DNA of 64,000 bases from Apteryx mantelli (Eukaryota; Chordata; Aves; Apterygiformes; Apterygidae): NCBI RefSeq assembly GCF_036417845.1, contig NC_089979.1, forward strand, positions 27,407,958-27,471,957, written 5' to 3'. A program made the translations under genes and the position numbers. Positions 23,851 through 35,000 of this stretch are shown one piece after another; the first letter of the stretch is position 1; the number at the start of each line of letters is the position of its first letter. The notes under the pieces were generated by a model. The model had not been told where the DNA came from and made no database searches. It saw only the letters and a list, made by a program, of their open reading frames with translations.

Positions 23851-26800
23851 GTGATGGGGGAGAGCTTGTGTTTTGTCCTCATCTGGTGATATGTGATGGT
23901 AGCCTACAGCTAAGGGTCTGCCTGTGGGTAAGCTGGAAGAAGCTGGAGAGTGGGGCAGTTGTCTCCCCTTCGCCTGCCTCTAGCTCTGCACTGTGGAGAG
24001 TTCAAGTTCTCTGCAATGGAGTCTGCGACCACCATCTCTCCCACAAAGGAATGTGCAGAAGCGCCTTTGCCTCTGCCTTACTTCTACCGCTTTTCATCTG
24101 TCCAGCTGATGTCACCTAGCCCTTTGCATGGTGGTCCCAAAAGTTCTGTCCCTTCCACCCCACCCAAAGACATAAATAACACAAAGCAAAAAATTCTGCC
24201 ACCCTTTCTTCATCTTTCAGCAGATTCCTTGTTAGTCCCTACAAAGCCACAAAGACAGAGGAACAAGCAGACCAAGAAGGTTCTGGGCTCCTTTCGTTTG
24301 TGCAATTTAGCACAACAAACACCACTGTGAGAGGGGTAGCCCATCACCTAGTATCACCCAGGAGGGCAGTGAAGATCCCTGTGGCCCTGTGAGCTCAGGC
24401 GTGGACAATGACAAGCCTCGAGTGGTGGCTGAGCAACCTGCTCAGGACTGGGGAGCTTGAATGAGCACTGACTTGGTTAAGACCAAGAAAATGCCAACTG
24501 CACTGACATCTTTTCAGAGAGCGAGAGAGAGAGAAACAAGACCATGGAAAAAGCTGGGAAAAAAGGAGACAGAAGGTAGCAGGAGATAAGACTCGTACTC
24601 TGAATGGTTTGGAGTACTCAGCCAAAACTTAAGCCAATTTAAGGGCCATCTGTGTACGTCTCTCCAGCTTAGCTGAGATATGTCATGACTAGGCTCAGGA
24701 CAAGGACTCCCTAGCATCTCAGTTCATCCCAGACACCACTGGTTTGGCATCCTTAAGGGAAAACCTTAGTCCCTCCAGTCTGCCATTCTTCTGGTATCAG
24801 CATCAAATCCAAGGGCCAGAGGTGACAAACCTTCTCTTTACAGTTTGCCAAGCCAGGCACAGTTTGTCCACTTCCCAAATACCCATGTGTGTTACCAGTC
24901 CTACATTCCTCTTGCTGTACTATAAGCAGGTGACATCAGTAATTCGGGGCTGTTTATTGTTAATGCTTTCTGGATTTTGTGAACGAGGCTGAGGTGGGAT
25001 CTGATTCCTCTGAACAATTTAGACCATGGATTTCTCTATAATATAATGACCCAAAGGAAGTGAAGCCTGAAAAGATATACCAGGCAACCCATCCACTGCC
25101 ATAATTTGCCAAAGGAGAGACAGATCAGTCTTTCTCATCTGAATGCTTTTGAGGTCCCTTTGCTAAGAAAGACATCCACAGACTATGTGGAGATACTACT
25201 GGAAATCGAGGATCACAAGCAACTGAGACAGCTCTGAAACTAAATTTACAATACCCAGCTGCTGTAAATTGCAAAAGGTGCTAGAATGCTAGAAAGAGCC
25301 AGCAGCAGCCTTCCGAAGCTGGTTAGAGGCTCTAACAAATACCTACAAACAAGAGAGTCACTTATCACGGTCAAAGCTGTGGCACACTTCTCAAAGCTTA
25401 GGAAGTAGGTTATCACGATGTAGATCTTTATAGAAACATCATAAAGCATAAGATGAAAAATAACTATTAAGTTGTCTTGTCAGGCCACCCATCCATATAA
25501 GTGCAAAGTGACTGATTTGTACAGGGAAGACCAAAGGTTTAGAGTGGTTTTTTTAAACAAAAAACAACAATAGAGGCATGAAAAAACACACTGCCAGCAT
25601 ACAAGTCTTGCATAGCTGACGGCTGTAAAGGGAAACAACACTACAAATTACTTTCAGCACTGTATATTCACTTTTGGTTTAAAAACTACAGCCCAGTTTC
25701 AGAGCATTAAAAATGTCCTGCCTGCGGATAATCTTTTAAATTTTAAAAGATCGATTGAAAATACCAGTAAAGATATCAAACTGTTTTTTGTGACAGTTCT
25801 GGAATGTTTACTGCCCTTGGGGAGGAGGAGTTCCAAGCACAGGTTTTTCAGGAAATATTTATAAAACAGTATTGATATCCTTCTGTTAATTGATTTCACA
25901 GAGGGCGCTAGCTGACACTGCATTTCATCTACTGCAGTATTTCCCTGGAGATTTCAGGACATTAAGATGAGAAAAAGCAGGCACGGTCCCCAAAGCAGAG
26001 CCACCGTGTGTCAGGAACTGCATGACATGGTGTGTTTCAGCCACTGGTAATGGGGTGGGAAAGGCGCAGAGGGGAGCTCAGCAGACCTGTGCTTGGATGG
26101 CTATATGTCCTGTATGCCCATGGGGAGCTATGTAGGACGTACGGTGCTCCCCTCAGAGAGCTGATTTTACACACGGGTCCCTCTGCTTGGTATTCAGGGT
26201 CATGGGCCATGACCCTAAACCCATGGCAATTCTCTCCAGAGAACTGCAGGTATGAGAGAAAACTGGAATGTGCAAAGTTCTTGCCCCATAGGTGAGTAGG
26301 GCGGCAATGGGGCTCAGACCCTTACGGTTCCCTGTGGCTTTGGACAAGTGGCGGTGTGACCGGCTAGGAAGCAGCCTGCTCAACTTGCCTGCCTGATGCC
26401 AAACCAATGACACTGCTGCAAGGGATATGTGGAAGATGTGGAGCAGCAGGGGAGCCCTGGCAGGGCCAGGCTGCCCCATGGGGCAGGTGAGGGTACACTT
26501 GGACCAGCACCACTAGGTAATGGGAGCTCAGACGTCCTTTCCCCCACCATGCCCACCAGGCATCATCCAAGCATGGCCACAGGATGAATCAGATCTTGAA
26601 TACCAGCTTGGGTGGGAGTTTGCACATGCTAGAGAGGTGCCCTTGCACTCACAGGGTGGTTTTTGCAGATGCTGGCAGCAAAATCTTCACTTCTGCCCAG
26701 AAATAAGAATAAATATATACTGGAAACATATTGGAAGTGTTGGATGATATTTCCCTTGGTTCCAGATGTCTCAGCTGCTAAAACCAGCTTCCTCAGCAGA

Positions 26801-29800
26801 AAAAACTGCAGGGGAGTGTAATGTTCAGGCTCTTTTCTTGGGTTTTGAATGTTTTGGACAGGCCCCAAACTACCAAAGTGAAGGACCATAAACTATCAGT
26901 CTGAAGGCGATGTTCACCTGTCCTAATGCCAGCAAAACCTCCGTCTCACAGGGTGCTTCTGGCTTTCAGTGGCTGCCTGTTAGAAAAGCAGCAACTCTGT
27001 TCGTGTGTTTTGTTAAGGAGTTTTATGTAATCCTTTCAGATGAGTTAGCAGAAGGGACCACAGTGGTCTGCTATTGTATAGTGGCCTATGAGGCCAACAA
27101 AAGGTAACTGTAGAAGCTTATCTTTGGTTGCTTGCCGTGAGGCCCATTGTGTTTATTTCTGTCATAGCCAGCTTTTCTTGGTGTATCTCTCCCTGATCTG
27201 GCTTCAGCTTTTCTCTTCTGATCTCTGGTTCAGAACCAGGAGCTGAAATGTCCTTTGCTTTAAAGAGCACCCAGTGCCTCCTCACAGCGTGTCTGCCACT
27301 GGCAGCACCTGAGATGGGGATGCTTGCTGTTGCTTTATTCTGCTAGCTGTTTTCTTTTTTTCCCCCATATAATTTTTAGGTGATTCACAGATCCTTTGAG
27401 AGCCACCAGAACTCAAAAAAAGGTCAAAAATTTTGAAAGGTAGGTAGCTCTAGGGTCAAATCTAGACCCAGTGTAAGTTATGAACCTACTGACTTCAGTG
27501 GACTTTACTGCTATATATTTGCAGTTTGAACAGTTTGTGGCCTTACTGTCAAAATATTAAATTAAGGAAAAGGGGATGTGAGGATGGTGATTAGAATCAT
27601 GAAAATTCAGAGTTCAACAGCTCGCAGTCTGACAGGTCTCAAGCAAGATGTGCCATGACATTGGCAATCCCTTGCTCAGCCTTCCAGGGGGGCAACATGC
27701 AGTCTGTGGGAGAACCGAGTACCTCCAGTCTGGCAGTTCTTCATGGCTTTTGCCCAAACCTGAATATCAAAAATCCCAGACTCTGGACAAATGTAAATTT
27801 CCTGCTTTTTTTTTTCTCTCTCTCTCTTTTTTCCTCTGTCTGGATGAGGCTGCTACCAACAGCAGAAGGTTATCACTCCGTTATTGCCCAGAAGTGCTTC
27901 AGAGGGGAACTGACCATGACCGCATGCTCTTACCGCCGTTGCCACTGCTGCTGGGGGTGGTCAGGGTGCCCGGCTGGCTGCCCCTGCCCCCCTTTGCCAG
28001 GCGGTGGGTTACTGACTGTGGTAGGGGTCGGGGTGAAGCACTGCTCCTTTTTCACGGGTGAGCGTGCCTCAGCGGCGAAGCTCAAGTCCTCTGGCATAAG
28101 GGGGGATATGACATTCCCAGAAGCTGTGGAAGACTTTAAGGTACATTTTAAGGAGAGTCCCACTGTACAAAAACAAGTCCACATTTTGCATAGAGCCAGG
28201 ACCTTCTTTATTAAACCGCTTTTCTCAATGCTAGTTCCTTACTATAGCATGGACTTCAGAATAACAAATAACTACAGTTAAAAAAATAAAAAGGGGATTA
28301 TCCATACATTTTTAAACCTGAAAACAATACTCATGACTCAGTCACACAACAGCTCTTAATACGTACTGCTCTTAATTCATTCGCGTGTGCCTAGGCCTGG
28401 GAATCAGAGTCCTCAGGGCACCGCTTGGCTGCAGGGCACAGGTGGTGGTCGGGGTCTGCTCCCCGGCACAGACCCGGGGCCAGCGGGACTGCCTGCTGTG
28501 GCAGCTGCCAGCCTCCCAAGTACAGGGCACTGCGCGAGAAGGGACTTGGGCAGGGATGTGCGCGCGGGCCGAGGACTGCGCGGCTGGCGGGCACGTGGGG
28601 CTGGCGGGTTTGGTCCCCACGGGGGTCCTCCCTTGAGAGGCTCCCGCGTTGGCCCCACAGGGGGACTGTTTCCAAGTTGTCACTTTTCATGCACAAACAC
28701 CGTGTTATTTTGACGCACATTTTTGTGTTCGGTTTCCTTCCTTAAAAATGGCTCGTGCTGTACATACCCCTAGGACTCTGCCAGGAAGATTTAGTTTGAT
28801 ACTCACTTTGAGTGGTCTGCTCCAGATCTCATCTCTTCAGATGTGACTTGGCACACAAAACTTCCTCCGTGAAATAAATGATTCAGGCTCTTACCATGAA
28901 AGAGAGACCTCCTGAAAGACTCTTTCATGCGGAGCCAGAGAGACTAGAGACTGTCAGAGTTTTAAAGACAAAATATTTCAGTCAGAAAGGTATACAGACT
29001 TCATACAGGTGGGACTGTTCACACATTGGCAGTTTTTGAATTAAGCTTTTAAATAAAAGATTTGTCTTGAGACCAAAAAAGTGATGCCTTTTATGAGTAA
29101 TAATGCATAAAGCATTTTTTTCTGGATGACACCACCACTCAATATAAAATAAGTTGGCTCTTTTGATTTATTGAAAAGCCAAACTCTTATTTCTCCTTGG
29201 GAAAATGACACATCATACAGTTCACCAGTTTGCAGATGCCTGAGACACATATGTTGCTGCTGCTAAGGCTGGGATTGGCTTTTGTGTCACAGGACAAGCT
29301 GAGGAAATATGGTTCATGTCTTGGGCTACAGCACTTATTAGAGATGATGGGATAGAAGCTGATGGTGAGTATCATTGCTGGGAATTATGTTTTTTTATGA
29401 AGTTTTGCCTTATAAGTATGTATGTAAGCATTTGACTTTTAACAAAGGTTTTTCTTTGCTGGTATATATAAATATAGCAACTGTTTAATTACGTAAATAT
29501 AAATCAAAGTTATCTGAATGTTTGAATTTATACCTCTGTATGATATGCCAATGTTTTAATATGAGTCATGTCCAACAGGAGCCTCACATATTTTTGTGCA
29601 ACCTGAACTGTGACCTGCTCCTCTTCTCGGTTCTTTGGCTCCCCCTTTTGCACTGTCTGCACTGTCTGCCTGGCTGCCACTGTATCCAGCCTCCTCCAGG
29701 CAATGAGCAGACAGCCTGGAGCTGCAGCCTGGGACCCTGGCCACCGCCTCCAGCGTCGGCTCTGATTTCCCCAATTTTGGCTGTAGGCACTTGGGAACAG

Positions 29801-30236
29801 AAGATGTGTCTCTTTCTATACATGACTAACAGTACAGATTTTTGGATGGTCCTGTAATAATAGAAACAATATGCTTCAGCTGTGGAAAAGCATGACCCTA
29901 GAACAAAAGATTTCACAATAACGTCGTAAACAATGGGAGCTCGTTGCACATTTTGCACCAACATTGTCTCTGAGAAGGGCCTCTGCCCAAATAATAGCAC
30001 ATCTGCCTCAGAGAGGCTTTTCAACTGCATGGTGTTCCATGCCTCAGAGAGATAGATTCAGACATCACTGTACATTTTTCCAGAAGGAAATTTTCTAGTC
30101 TGAGGTTATTTTGGCTTTTCATTACAGCTAGCAGTTGTAAAGGGGGGAGATACGTTCCACCAAAAATGTAGCAGTCCTGTGCTGAATTCCTGGTCCAAGC
30201 TGGCCACTGAGAGTTCAATTATGCCCAATGAAAATG
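23851..30236. other. Intergenic, no gene seen
   Basis: Non-coding interval. A pyrimidine-rich run lies at 27808-27834, and a GC-rich patch with some CpG lies at about 28385-28660. A 208-codon open frame at 27655-28281 shows no domain and is not supported as a gene. No RNA gene was recognised. Confidence 0.55.
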
Positions 30237-30355
30237 AAGGAAGGAAGGAAGGAAAAGAAAGACAGAGAGAGAAAGAGGGAGAGAGGGAAAGAGGGAAAGA
30301 AAGAAAAAGAAAGAAAGAAAGAAAGAGAGAAAGAAAGAAAGAAAGAAAAAGACAG
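30237..30355 (+). repeat. Polypurine (GAAA/GGAA) microsatellite
   Basis: About 120 bases are almost entirely purine on the plus strand, beginning with GGAA units and passing through GAGA to GAAA units, with a few interruptions. It ends about 20 bp before the tail of a CR1 element. Such a tract can form triplex DNA and is probably length-variable. Confidence 0.9.
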
Positions 30356-30373
30356 ACTTTGGAAGGAGCATAC

Positions 30374-30440
30374 TGAATCACAGAATCACAGAATGGTTGA
30401 GGTTGGAAGGGCTCTGGTCATGTCATCCACTCCTGCCTAA
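30374..30440 (-). mobile_element. Avian CR1 LINE 3' tail, 5'-truncated
   Basis: On the minus strand the element ends with two ATTCTGTG octamers, preceded by the reverse complement of GGTTGAGGTTGGAAGGGC. Tandem ATTCTRTG octamers are the characteristic 3' end of chicken CR1 and its relatives. Only about 70 bp remain, typical of severe 5' truncation. Of the CR1 relics here it is the closest to the consensus, so probably the youngest. Confidence 0.85.
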
Positions 30441-30869
30441 ACATCACCGCTTTCTGACATGGGCTCAGATGAAGGCTGCAAAGGAGCATCTGTAAGGCTC
30501 CGAAAATGGAGATGAATACCTGCATCCACGTGTATTAGCTCCTTGTTTGTTTAATACGGTGTGAGAGTGGAGACAAAAACATTATTAAAGGCATACCTTC
30601 TCATGTATGTTCTCTAAGTGTTCCCAAAAGCACCTTAATTGCAGCTATCGATTAAAGTGTATAAAGGGAAGCTTCCATTTCTGCCCATTTCAAATGCCCT
30701 TCACATAAAAAAAAAGAGGCCTTTCCCCAGAGAGTTAACAGGTGTAGGTGAGAAACTACTGACGGGAGCAGCAGGTTTCAAAGCCGCATTTGAAACTGTT
30801 GTAATAACTAGAAAAAAATCCCGGGACAACAGAACTTTGAATAACAAAACGGGGAGTTTCTAAGCCAGC
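30441..30869. other. Intergenic, upstream of ODF1
   Basis: AT-rich, non-coding sequence between the CR1 tail and the GC-rich ODF1 promoter. No feature was recognised. Confidence 0.5.
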
Positions 30870-31076
30870 AGAAACGGGGGCAGGCCGGGCACCCGGCTCC
30901 GGGGCAGCTGTGCGGGGTTTGGGGCCCGCGGGGCGCAGGAGGTGCCTACGGGACCCGGGCGTTGCTGCACGGCCCCGGGGCCACCGTCTCCCGGCGGCGG
31001 GGAAGGGGGCCGCTCCGGCGAGCGACCCCCGCAGACGCCAGCGACAGCCCCGAGGAGGGAAACGGCCTGGCCGCGG

Positions 31077-31090
31077 GTTCCCATGGCAAC
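31077..31090 (+). promoter_or_regulatory. RFX X-box-like site
   Basis: GTTCCCATGGCAAC matches the imperfect inverted repeat bound by RFX factors. The right half GGCAAC is a full consensus half-site, and the left half departs at one position. RFX2 is a known driver of spermatid and ciliary genes, which suits a sperm-tail gene. The motif is seen directly; its function is inferred. Confidence 0.6.
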
Positions 31091-31116
31091 GCGGCCTGTG
31101 ACACGCTCGCCGGCCG

Positions 31117-31124
31117 TGACCTCA
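31117..31124 (+). promoter_or_regulatory. CRE-like element (TGACCTCA)
   Basis: One mismatch from the palindromic CRE, it lies 27 bp after the X-box and overlaps the TATA-like CATAAAG. The testis activator CREM uses CRE-like sites in promoters of haploid germ-cell genes. The combination with an X-box makes a spermatid promoter likely. Confidence 0.5.
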
Positions 31125-31272
31125 TAAAGCGCCCGCTGGCCCCGCAGGTCGGCGGCGTCCGCGGCCCCTCCACAGCCCGCGTCGGGCAAGGCTCTCCAGG
31201 CTAATTTTTCTCCCCCACGAGTGCAAGCCGCCACGGTTGTACTCGTACACTAATATGGTTTAAAGCGCTACC

Positions 31273-31526
31273 ATGTCTTTGTGCAGTCGCTTTCTGGAAG
31301 ACGCCACGCGGGAGTTGAGGAAAGCGGACCGGGAGATCAAGAGGCAGCTGAAGGTGCTGGACCTGCGCCTGCAGCTGCCCCGGCTCTGCGACGACCTCCT
31401 GCCGCCCCGCGTGTGCAGCGGGCGCCCGCGCTGCCCCTGCGACCCCCTCTGCCGCGCGTCCTGCCTCGCCGCCGGGGAGAGGAGGGTGCTCCAGGCGCAG
31501 CTCGACGTGGAGCGCGAGCTGGCCAG
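31273..31526 (+). CDS. ODF1: ODF1 exon 1 (outer dense fiber protein 1, N-terminal part)
   Basis: This exon encodes residues 1-84 and two bases of codon 85. It starts at ATG in the context ACCATGT and ends at CCAG before a GTAGAC donor. ODF1 (HSPB10) is a small-heat-shock-related structural protein of the outer dense fibres of the sperm tail. The segment shows the family's charged N-terminal helix, with heptad-like leucines at about residues 8-38. Next comes a short cysteine-rich stretch (C39, C48, C54, C56, C60, C64), corresponding to the longer Cys-Leu-Cys region of mammalian ODF1. It ends in an ERELAR motif matching the mammalian RELAKLRR segment just before the crystallin domain. The single intron, in phase 2, fits the two-exon mammalian gene. 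High GC content here reflects the promoter island. Confidence 0.9.
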
Positions 31527-33800
31527 GTAGACGCGCCGTCCGCGGGCTGGCTGCGGGGATTCGCGTCTTTCAAGGCAGGATTTTAAGGGAATGTCAAGGG
31601 TGGAAATAGATAAGCAGGACAGGATGCAAATACCAATCTGGGGGAAAATTTTGGAGAAGGTGAAAGCATCTGGCACTACTTGTGCGGCATGTGAAATACT
31701 CTGGACCTTAAGTATGAAAAAATGTGGCTTCAGTCATCTTGCCAGCTCTGTCTAAAACTAAACAAAAGTACACAGCTACATCCAAAGCTGTTCAGCTGTG
31801 GAACAAAGCCCATCTTCAGTGTAAATTCAATTTAAGTCTATTTAAAGTAAAAACATATTATCATCTTCCTCGCTGTCCAAAAGGGGCTTGTATGTGGTGG
31901 TGTGTGATAGCGGCATACCAGGCATGTATGGCCATATTTTCCCAAATATTAAGTAGGAGGGATGAGTTTCAGGATTTCTAAATTTCCTTTTTGACCATTG
32001 TGATGAGGATGTTATTTTGTCAATAGAGTTTCAGATTGACTTTAGCATAGATAAAAATAAAATATAGCCCTACCGGAAGGGATTGGTTAAATGATAAAGC
32101 CTTCCCATTGGAGTTAAGGCACAAACAAAAGTTTAGAAAGCAGAAGGGGTAAGAAATTCTTTGGTAATCAGATGGCAGTGAAAGCCTGTTATTGCGTTTA
32201 CTGTATTTTTATTCCCTACCCAAAACTCAAACTACCCAAACTTCTGTTTGAGTTCTGTTTCATTGTGCCTGGAGATGAGACCTTGATCTTGTCAGTTAAA
32301 AATGTGACATTTTCGTTACCCACAGATCTGCAAGTATCAGCCGTAGGTGGCTGCGTGTGTTATCCAGTGGGTGCAAAGAAGTTGGAGGAAAAAGCCTGAC
32401 CTCTGGGTTAATTTTACACTGACTTCAGCAAAACTGAAAGTTGCTGTGGGGTTGCTTTAAATTTATCTGCCGGCTGCAGCTCACGTGGGGCTGTGGGGCA
32501 GCTCGCTTCAGACGGGCCCTCCCGGCTCCCCGGCCTTGCGCCGGCTGCTCTTAGAGCCCAGGTTTTCGTCGGTGCCCTGAGGGTCAGCACTGGACAAGAA
32601 CAGCATCCAGCTGCAGAATTACGCACCAGACTCTCCGTAAGGTGCATGGAAACCCCATCTGCAGCACAGCCGAAGGCTTCAGGAGCTGCCTGAGGGACTG
32701 CAGGGAGCTTTTACCCAAGGGTCAGGCTCGCTGCCCCAGCCCATGCCACGCTCGAAAGAACCGGCTAGGAAATCTGTGATGAATCTGTGGATGAATCTCT
32801 ACCACTTTCATCTGAAATCACACCAGAGCAGGACTTCAGCTGGTCAGGCTGGAGAATTCAACCATCACCTTCCCACAAAAAAAACCCAAACTGCTCTGGA
32901 TGACCAACTCTTTTTCCCAGAATCTTATTCTCCTCCAACAAGCAATGTAAAAAGACCAAAGAGGTAGATGAAGGAGCCGGCTCTCAGAGAGCACAGAAAA
33001 TCCACTTTAAAAACACTGTGTCATGTTGAATCATTGTAGGCATGTTTCAAAGGAATAGTTTTTCTAAAATTGGTGTGCTTTAGTAATGAACCACTCTGGG
33101 ATTTCTCACCTTAGTGATCATGCCTGTTTTCTCATTTGTTACCCCATTTCCTCTTCCTTCACACACATTTTCTTTTTAATTTGCTGCCTTGTGTCCAGTT
33201 TAGCCTATTATAATTGAGGTTACCCTTTTATTGTATGTTTTACGAATGGTTTGGAAAACAGCTATTCTTTTGGTTGAGCAGAGTTGCTGTTTGACAGTAT
33301 TAGAAATCATTTTAATCAGTAAGCTCCAGCCAGATCAGTAAGCCTCCAGCCGAGCTTTGCATGAGCATTTTTGTATTTTTTGCCAGATGTGTCTCCTATC
33401 CACTGATCACTTTAAACAAAACACCTAACTGGAAAATATAATTTATTGTAACTATCTAGTGAAAATTTAGGACAGGGCGTAACATGGACACGCCTGGCTT
33501 AGTGGACATGTTTACCTGTGAAGAGGAGCAGCAGCTTCTGTATATTCAGGTGAAAGAACTTTTCATCTTCACAGTTGCTCCATGCCAAGTGTGCATAGCA
33601 AAATGCTCCTTATCGCTGAAGCATGCGAAGAAGCATCGTGTGTTCATTTTGACAGTGTAGATAGTTCCACCAGTGCTGTGCATCAGAGTTTGTGTGAAGA
33701 TAGACCCAGCAGTTTCCTATTTACTTCTCTTGTCCTCAAGGGTAACCATCCATCCCTCTGTTAGTTGGACTGAAAGGTTGTCTTCTTGTTTTTATTTCAG
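31527..33800 (+). other. ODF1: ODF1 intron 1
   Basis: The intron is 2,274 bases long, from GTAGAC to a pyrimidine-rich acceptor ending TTTATTTCAG. Its first 50 bases are still GC-rich, the rest AT-rich. No further exon, RNA gene or clear repeat was seen. Short open frames inside it carry no domain. Confidence 0.85.
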
Positions 33801-34113
33801 GACACAAAGAAGACTTAATAAGATGTTGAACTCCTCCCATGATCATAAGCTTTTAGCTTTGATGGATGTGAAGGGTTTTGACCCTGATGAAGTTACTGTA
33901 AAGGTGAAAGATGGGAAGGTTAAAGTGTTAGCTGAGCATGAGGAGGAATATAGCACCATAAGAGGGAAGGAGTATAACTACAAAAACATCAGAAAGGAAA
34001 TCAACTTGCCTCCTGGGGTGGATGAAGATGAGGTGATGTACTCTGTAGGACCTAACAGTATTGTGAAGATTGAAACTCCGCGCAAGTGCTACCCATGTCT
34101 CATGAGTCTCTGA
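33801..34113 (+). CDS. ODF1: ODF1 exon 2 (alpha-crystallin-like domain and C-terminus)
   Basis: The exon completes codon 85 and encodes residues 86-188, then TGA, so the joined protein has 188 residues. Residues from about 98 to 178 form the alpha-crystallin-like domain, with recognisable ODF1 signatures: GFDPDEVTVKVKDGKV, a YNYKNIRKE block, LPPGVDEDEV, and VKIETP near the end. Mammalian ODF1 continues with a long tail of Cys-X-Pro repeats that is central to disulphide cross-linking. Here only one such unit, CYPC at residues 181-184, precedes the stop. The protein is therefore about 60 residues shorter than the human one. No frameshift is needed to explain this, so it looks like a genuine short form. 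Confidence 0.92.
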
Positions 34114-34570
34114 GCGAAGGCAGGGAGCAGCAAGCAGCCGCAGCCAGGCAGCGCATGGGCACAGTGTGGGTCAGTCCACTGCAGCTCCCATGGGGCCTGG
34201 TCTGAGCACTGAGCACATGCCAGCAGTGCCTCTGGCCTCTCCCGAAACAAAAGAGAGCATTCCAAAAAGGTGTGTGTGAGTCTCATTTCAAAGGGCTTTG
34301 GTGATCAAAGGGGGGGCCAGCTGGAAAACAGGAAGATACTAACAAATTTGGGAACGCTTGGTCACTTGCTAGATAAAAAAACACTGCTGGAGGTGGCATA
34401 AATCAGAACAGGTATTGCTGTTGCTTATGGATTTTAAAAGCTGAAAGAAACCATTATGATCAGTCCCATTTCTATAATAATGACTCTTCTCTCAATTGCA
34501 TCACTTCTGTTTGAGCTGGAGGATATTTTCTAGGAAGAAAATCTTGATAATAAAGACTTCAAGGGGAGAA
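34114..34570 (+). other. ODF1: ODF1 3' UTR (approximate)
   Basis: The region runs from the stop codon to about 15 bases past the first canonical polyadenylation signal, AATAAA at 34549-34554. The signal lies inside an ancient CR1 copy, so the transcript end would be supplied by a retroposon. Testis transcripts often use non-canonical signals, so an earlier end is possible. Confidence 0.4.
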
Positions 34571-35000
34571 AACTCCTTCCTAGGCAACACCCCTGAGTTA
34601 GCTGTGCCAGTGGTGAATTAATCGTGTTCTTTGGAACATGTATCTTCATTTCTTCACTAAATGTGTCTGAGTTCACCTGCATCTCATCTTGTTCTTCCCT
34701 GTGAAAAGCCATCTCTAGCAGAAATCTCTTCCCTACATTGGTGACCTGATCACCTCTTAACCTTCCTGGAGAGAAGAAAAATCAATAGACCCATCTCCAT
34801 TTTCTCATCGGAAAGCCAGTTTTCCAAGTCTTGAATTATTCTTGCAGCTCTTCTTCTGAACTTGTTTGCAGTTCCCAACACCCCATACAAATTCCAGAAA
34901 TGAGCAGCATTTTTTGGTAGTGATCCCACAAATGCTGTAACACAGAGAAAATGCCACCCTGACACTGCTCAGTCTGTCCTGGATATGCATATTTCAGTCT
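34430..35000 (-). mobile_element. Ancient CR1-type LINE copy, about 570 bp
   Basis: Read on the plus strand, many blocks of the reverse-complemented CR1 3' region of turtles and other amniotes occur in the right order. They include CCATTATGATCAGTCCC, AATCTTGAT, CCAGTGGTGAATTAA, TCACCTCTTAACCTTC and TCTTGCAGCTCTTCTTCTGAA. Spacing is kept over several hundred bases although every block is mutated, indicating an old insertion. It contains no usable coding frame. The left part overlaps the presumed ODF1 3' UTR. Confidence 0.75.
34549..34554 (+). terminator. ODF1: Candidate ODF1 polyadenylation signal
   Basis: This is the first AATAAA downstream of the ODF1 stop codon, 436 bases away, with GT-poor sequence following. 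It falls within old minus-strand CR1 sequence. Confidence 0.4.

Larger units (their letters stand above)
30870..31272 (+). promoter_or_regulatory. ODF1: ODF1 GC-rich promoter and 5' UTR
   Basis: A GC- and CpG-rich block begins abruptly near 30870 and runs through exon 1 to about 31570. It contains an X-box-like site, a CRE-like site and a TATA-like CATAAAG at 31123-31129, all 140-200 bp before the start codon, so transcription probably begins near 31150 and gives a 5' UTR of about 120 bases. The start site itself cannot be read from sequence. Confidence 0.6.

Noticed and set aside
25895-25915. AGAGGGCGC as a second CTCF site
   Set aside because: Only the right half of the motif fits. The left five positions do not match the consensus, so it was not called.
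27655-28281. 208-codon plus-strand frame
   Set aside because: No recognisable domain, mixed low-complexity text, a pyrimidine tract translated as F/S/L, and no supporting splice or promoter signals.
30106-30440. Frames rich in K/E/R or F/L/S over the purine tract
   Set aside because: They are translations of the GAAA/GGAA microsatellite on either strand.
33673-33800. N-terminal extension of the ODF1 exon 2 frame
   Set aside because: This part lies upstream of a good acceptor (TTTATTTCAG) and has no ODF1 similarity. Splicing from exon 1 keeps phase exactly at 33801.
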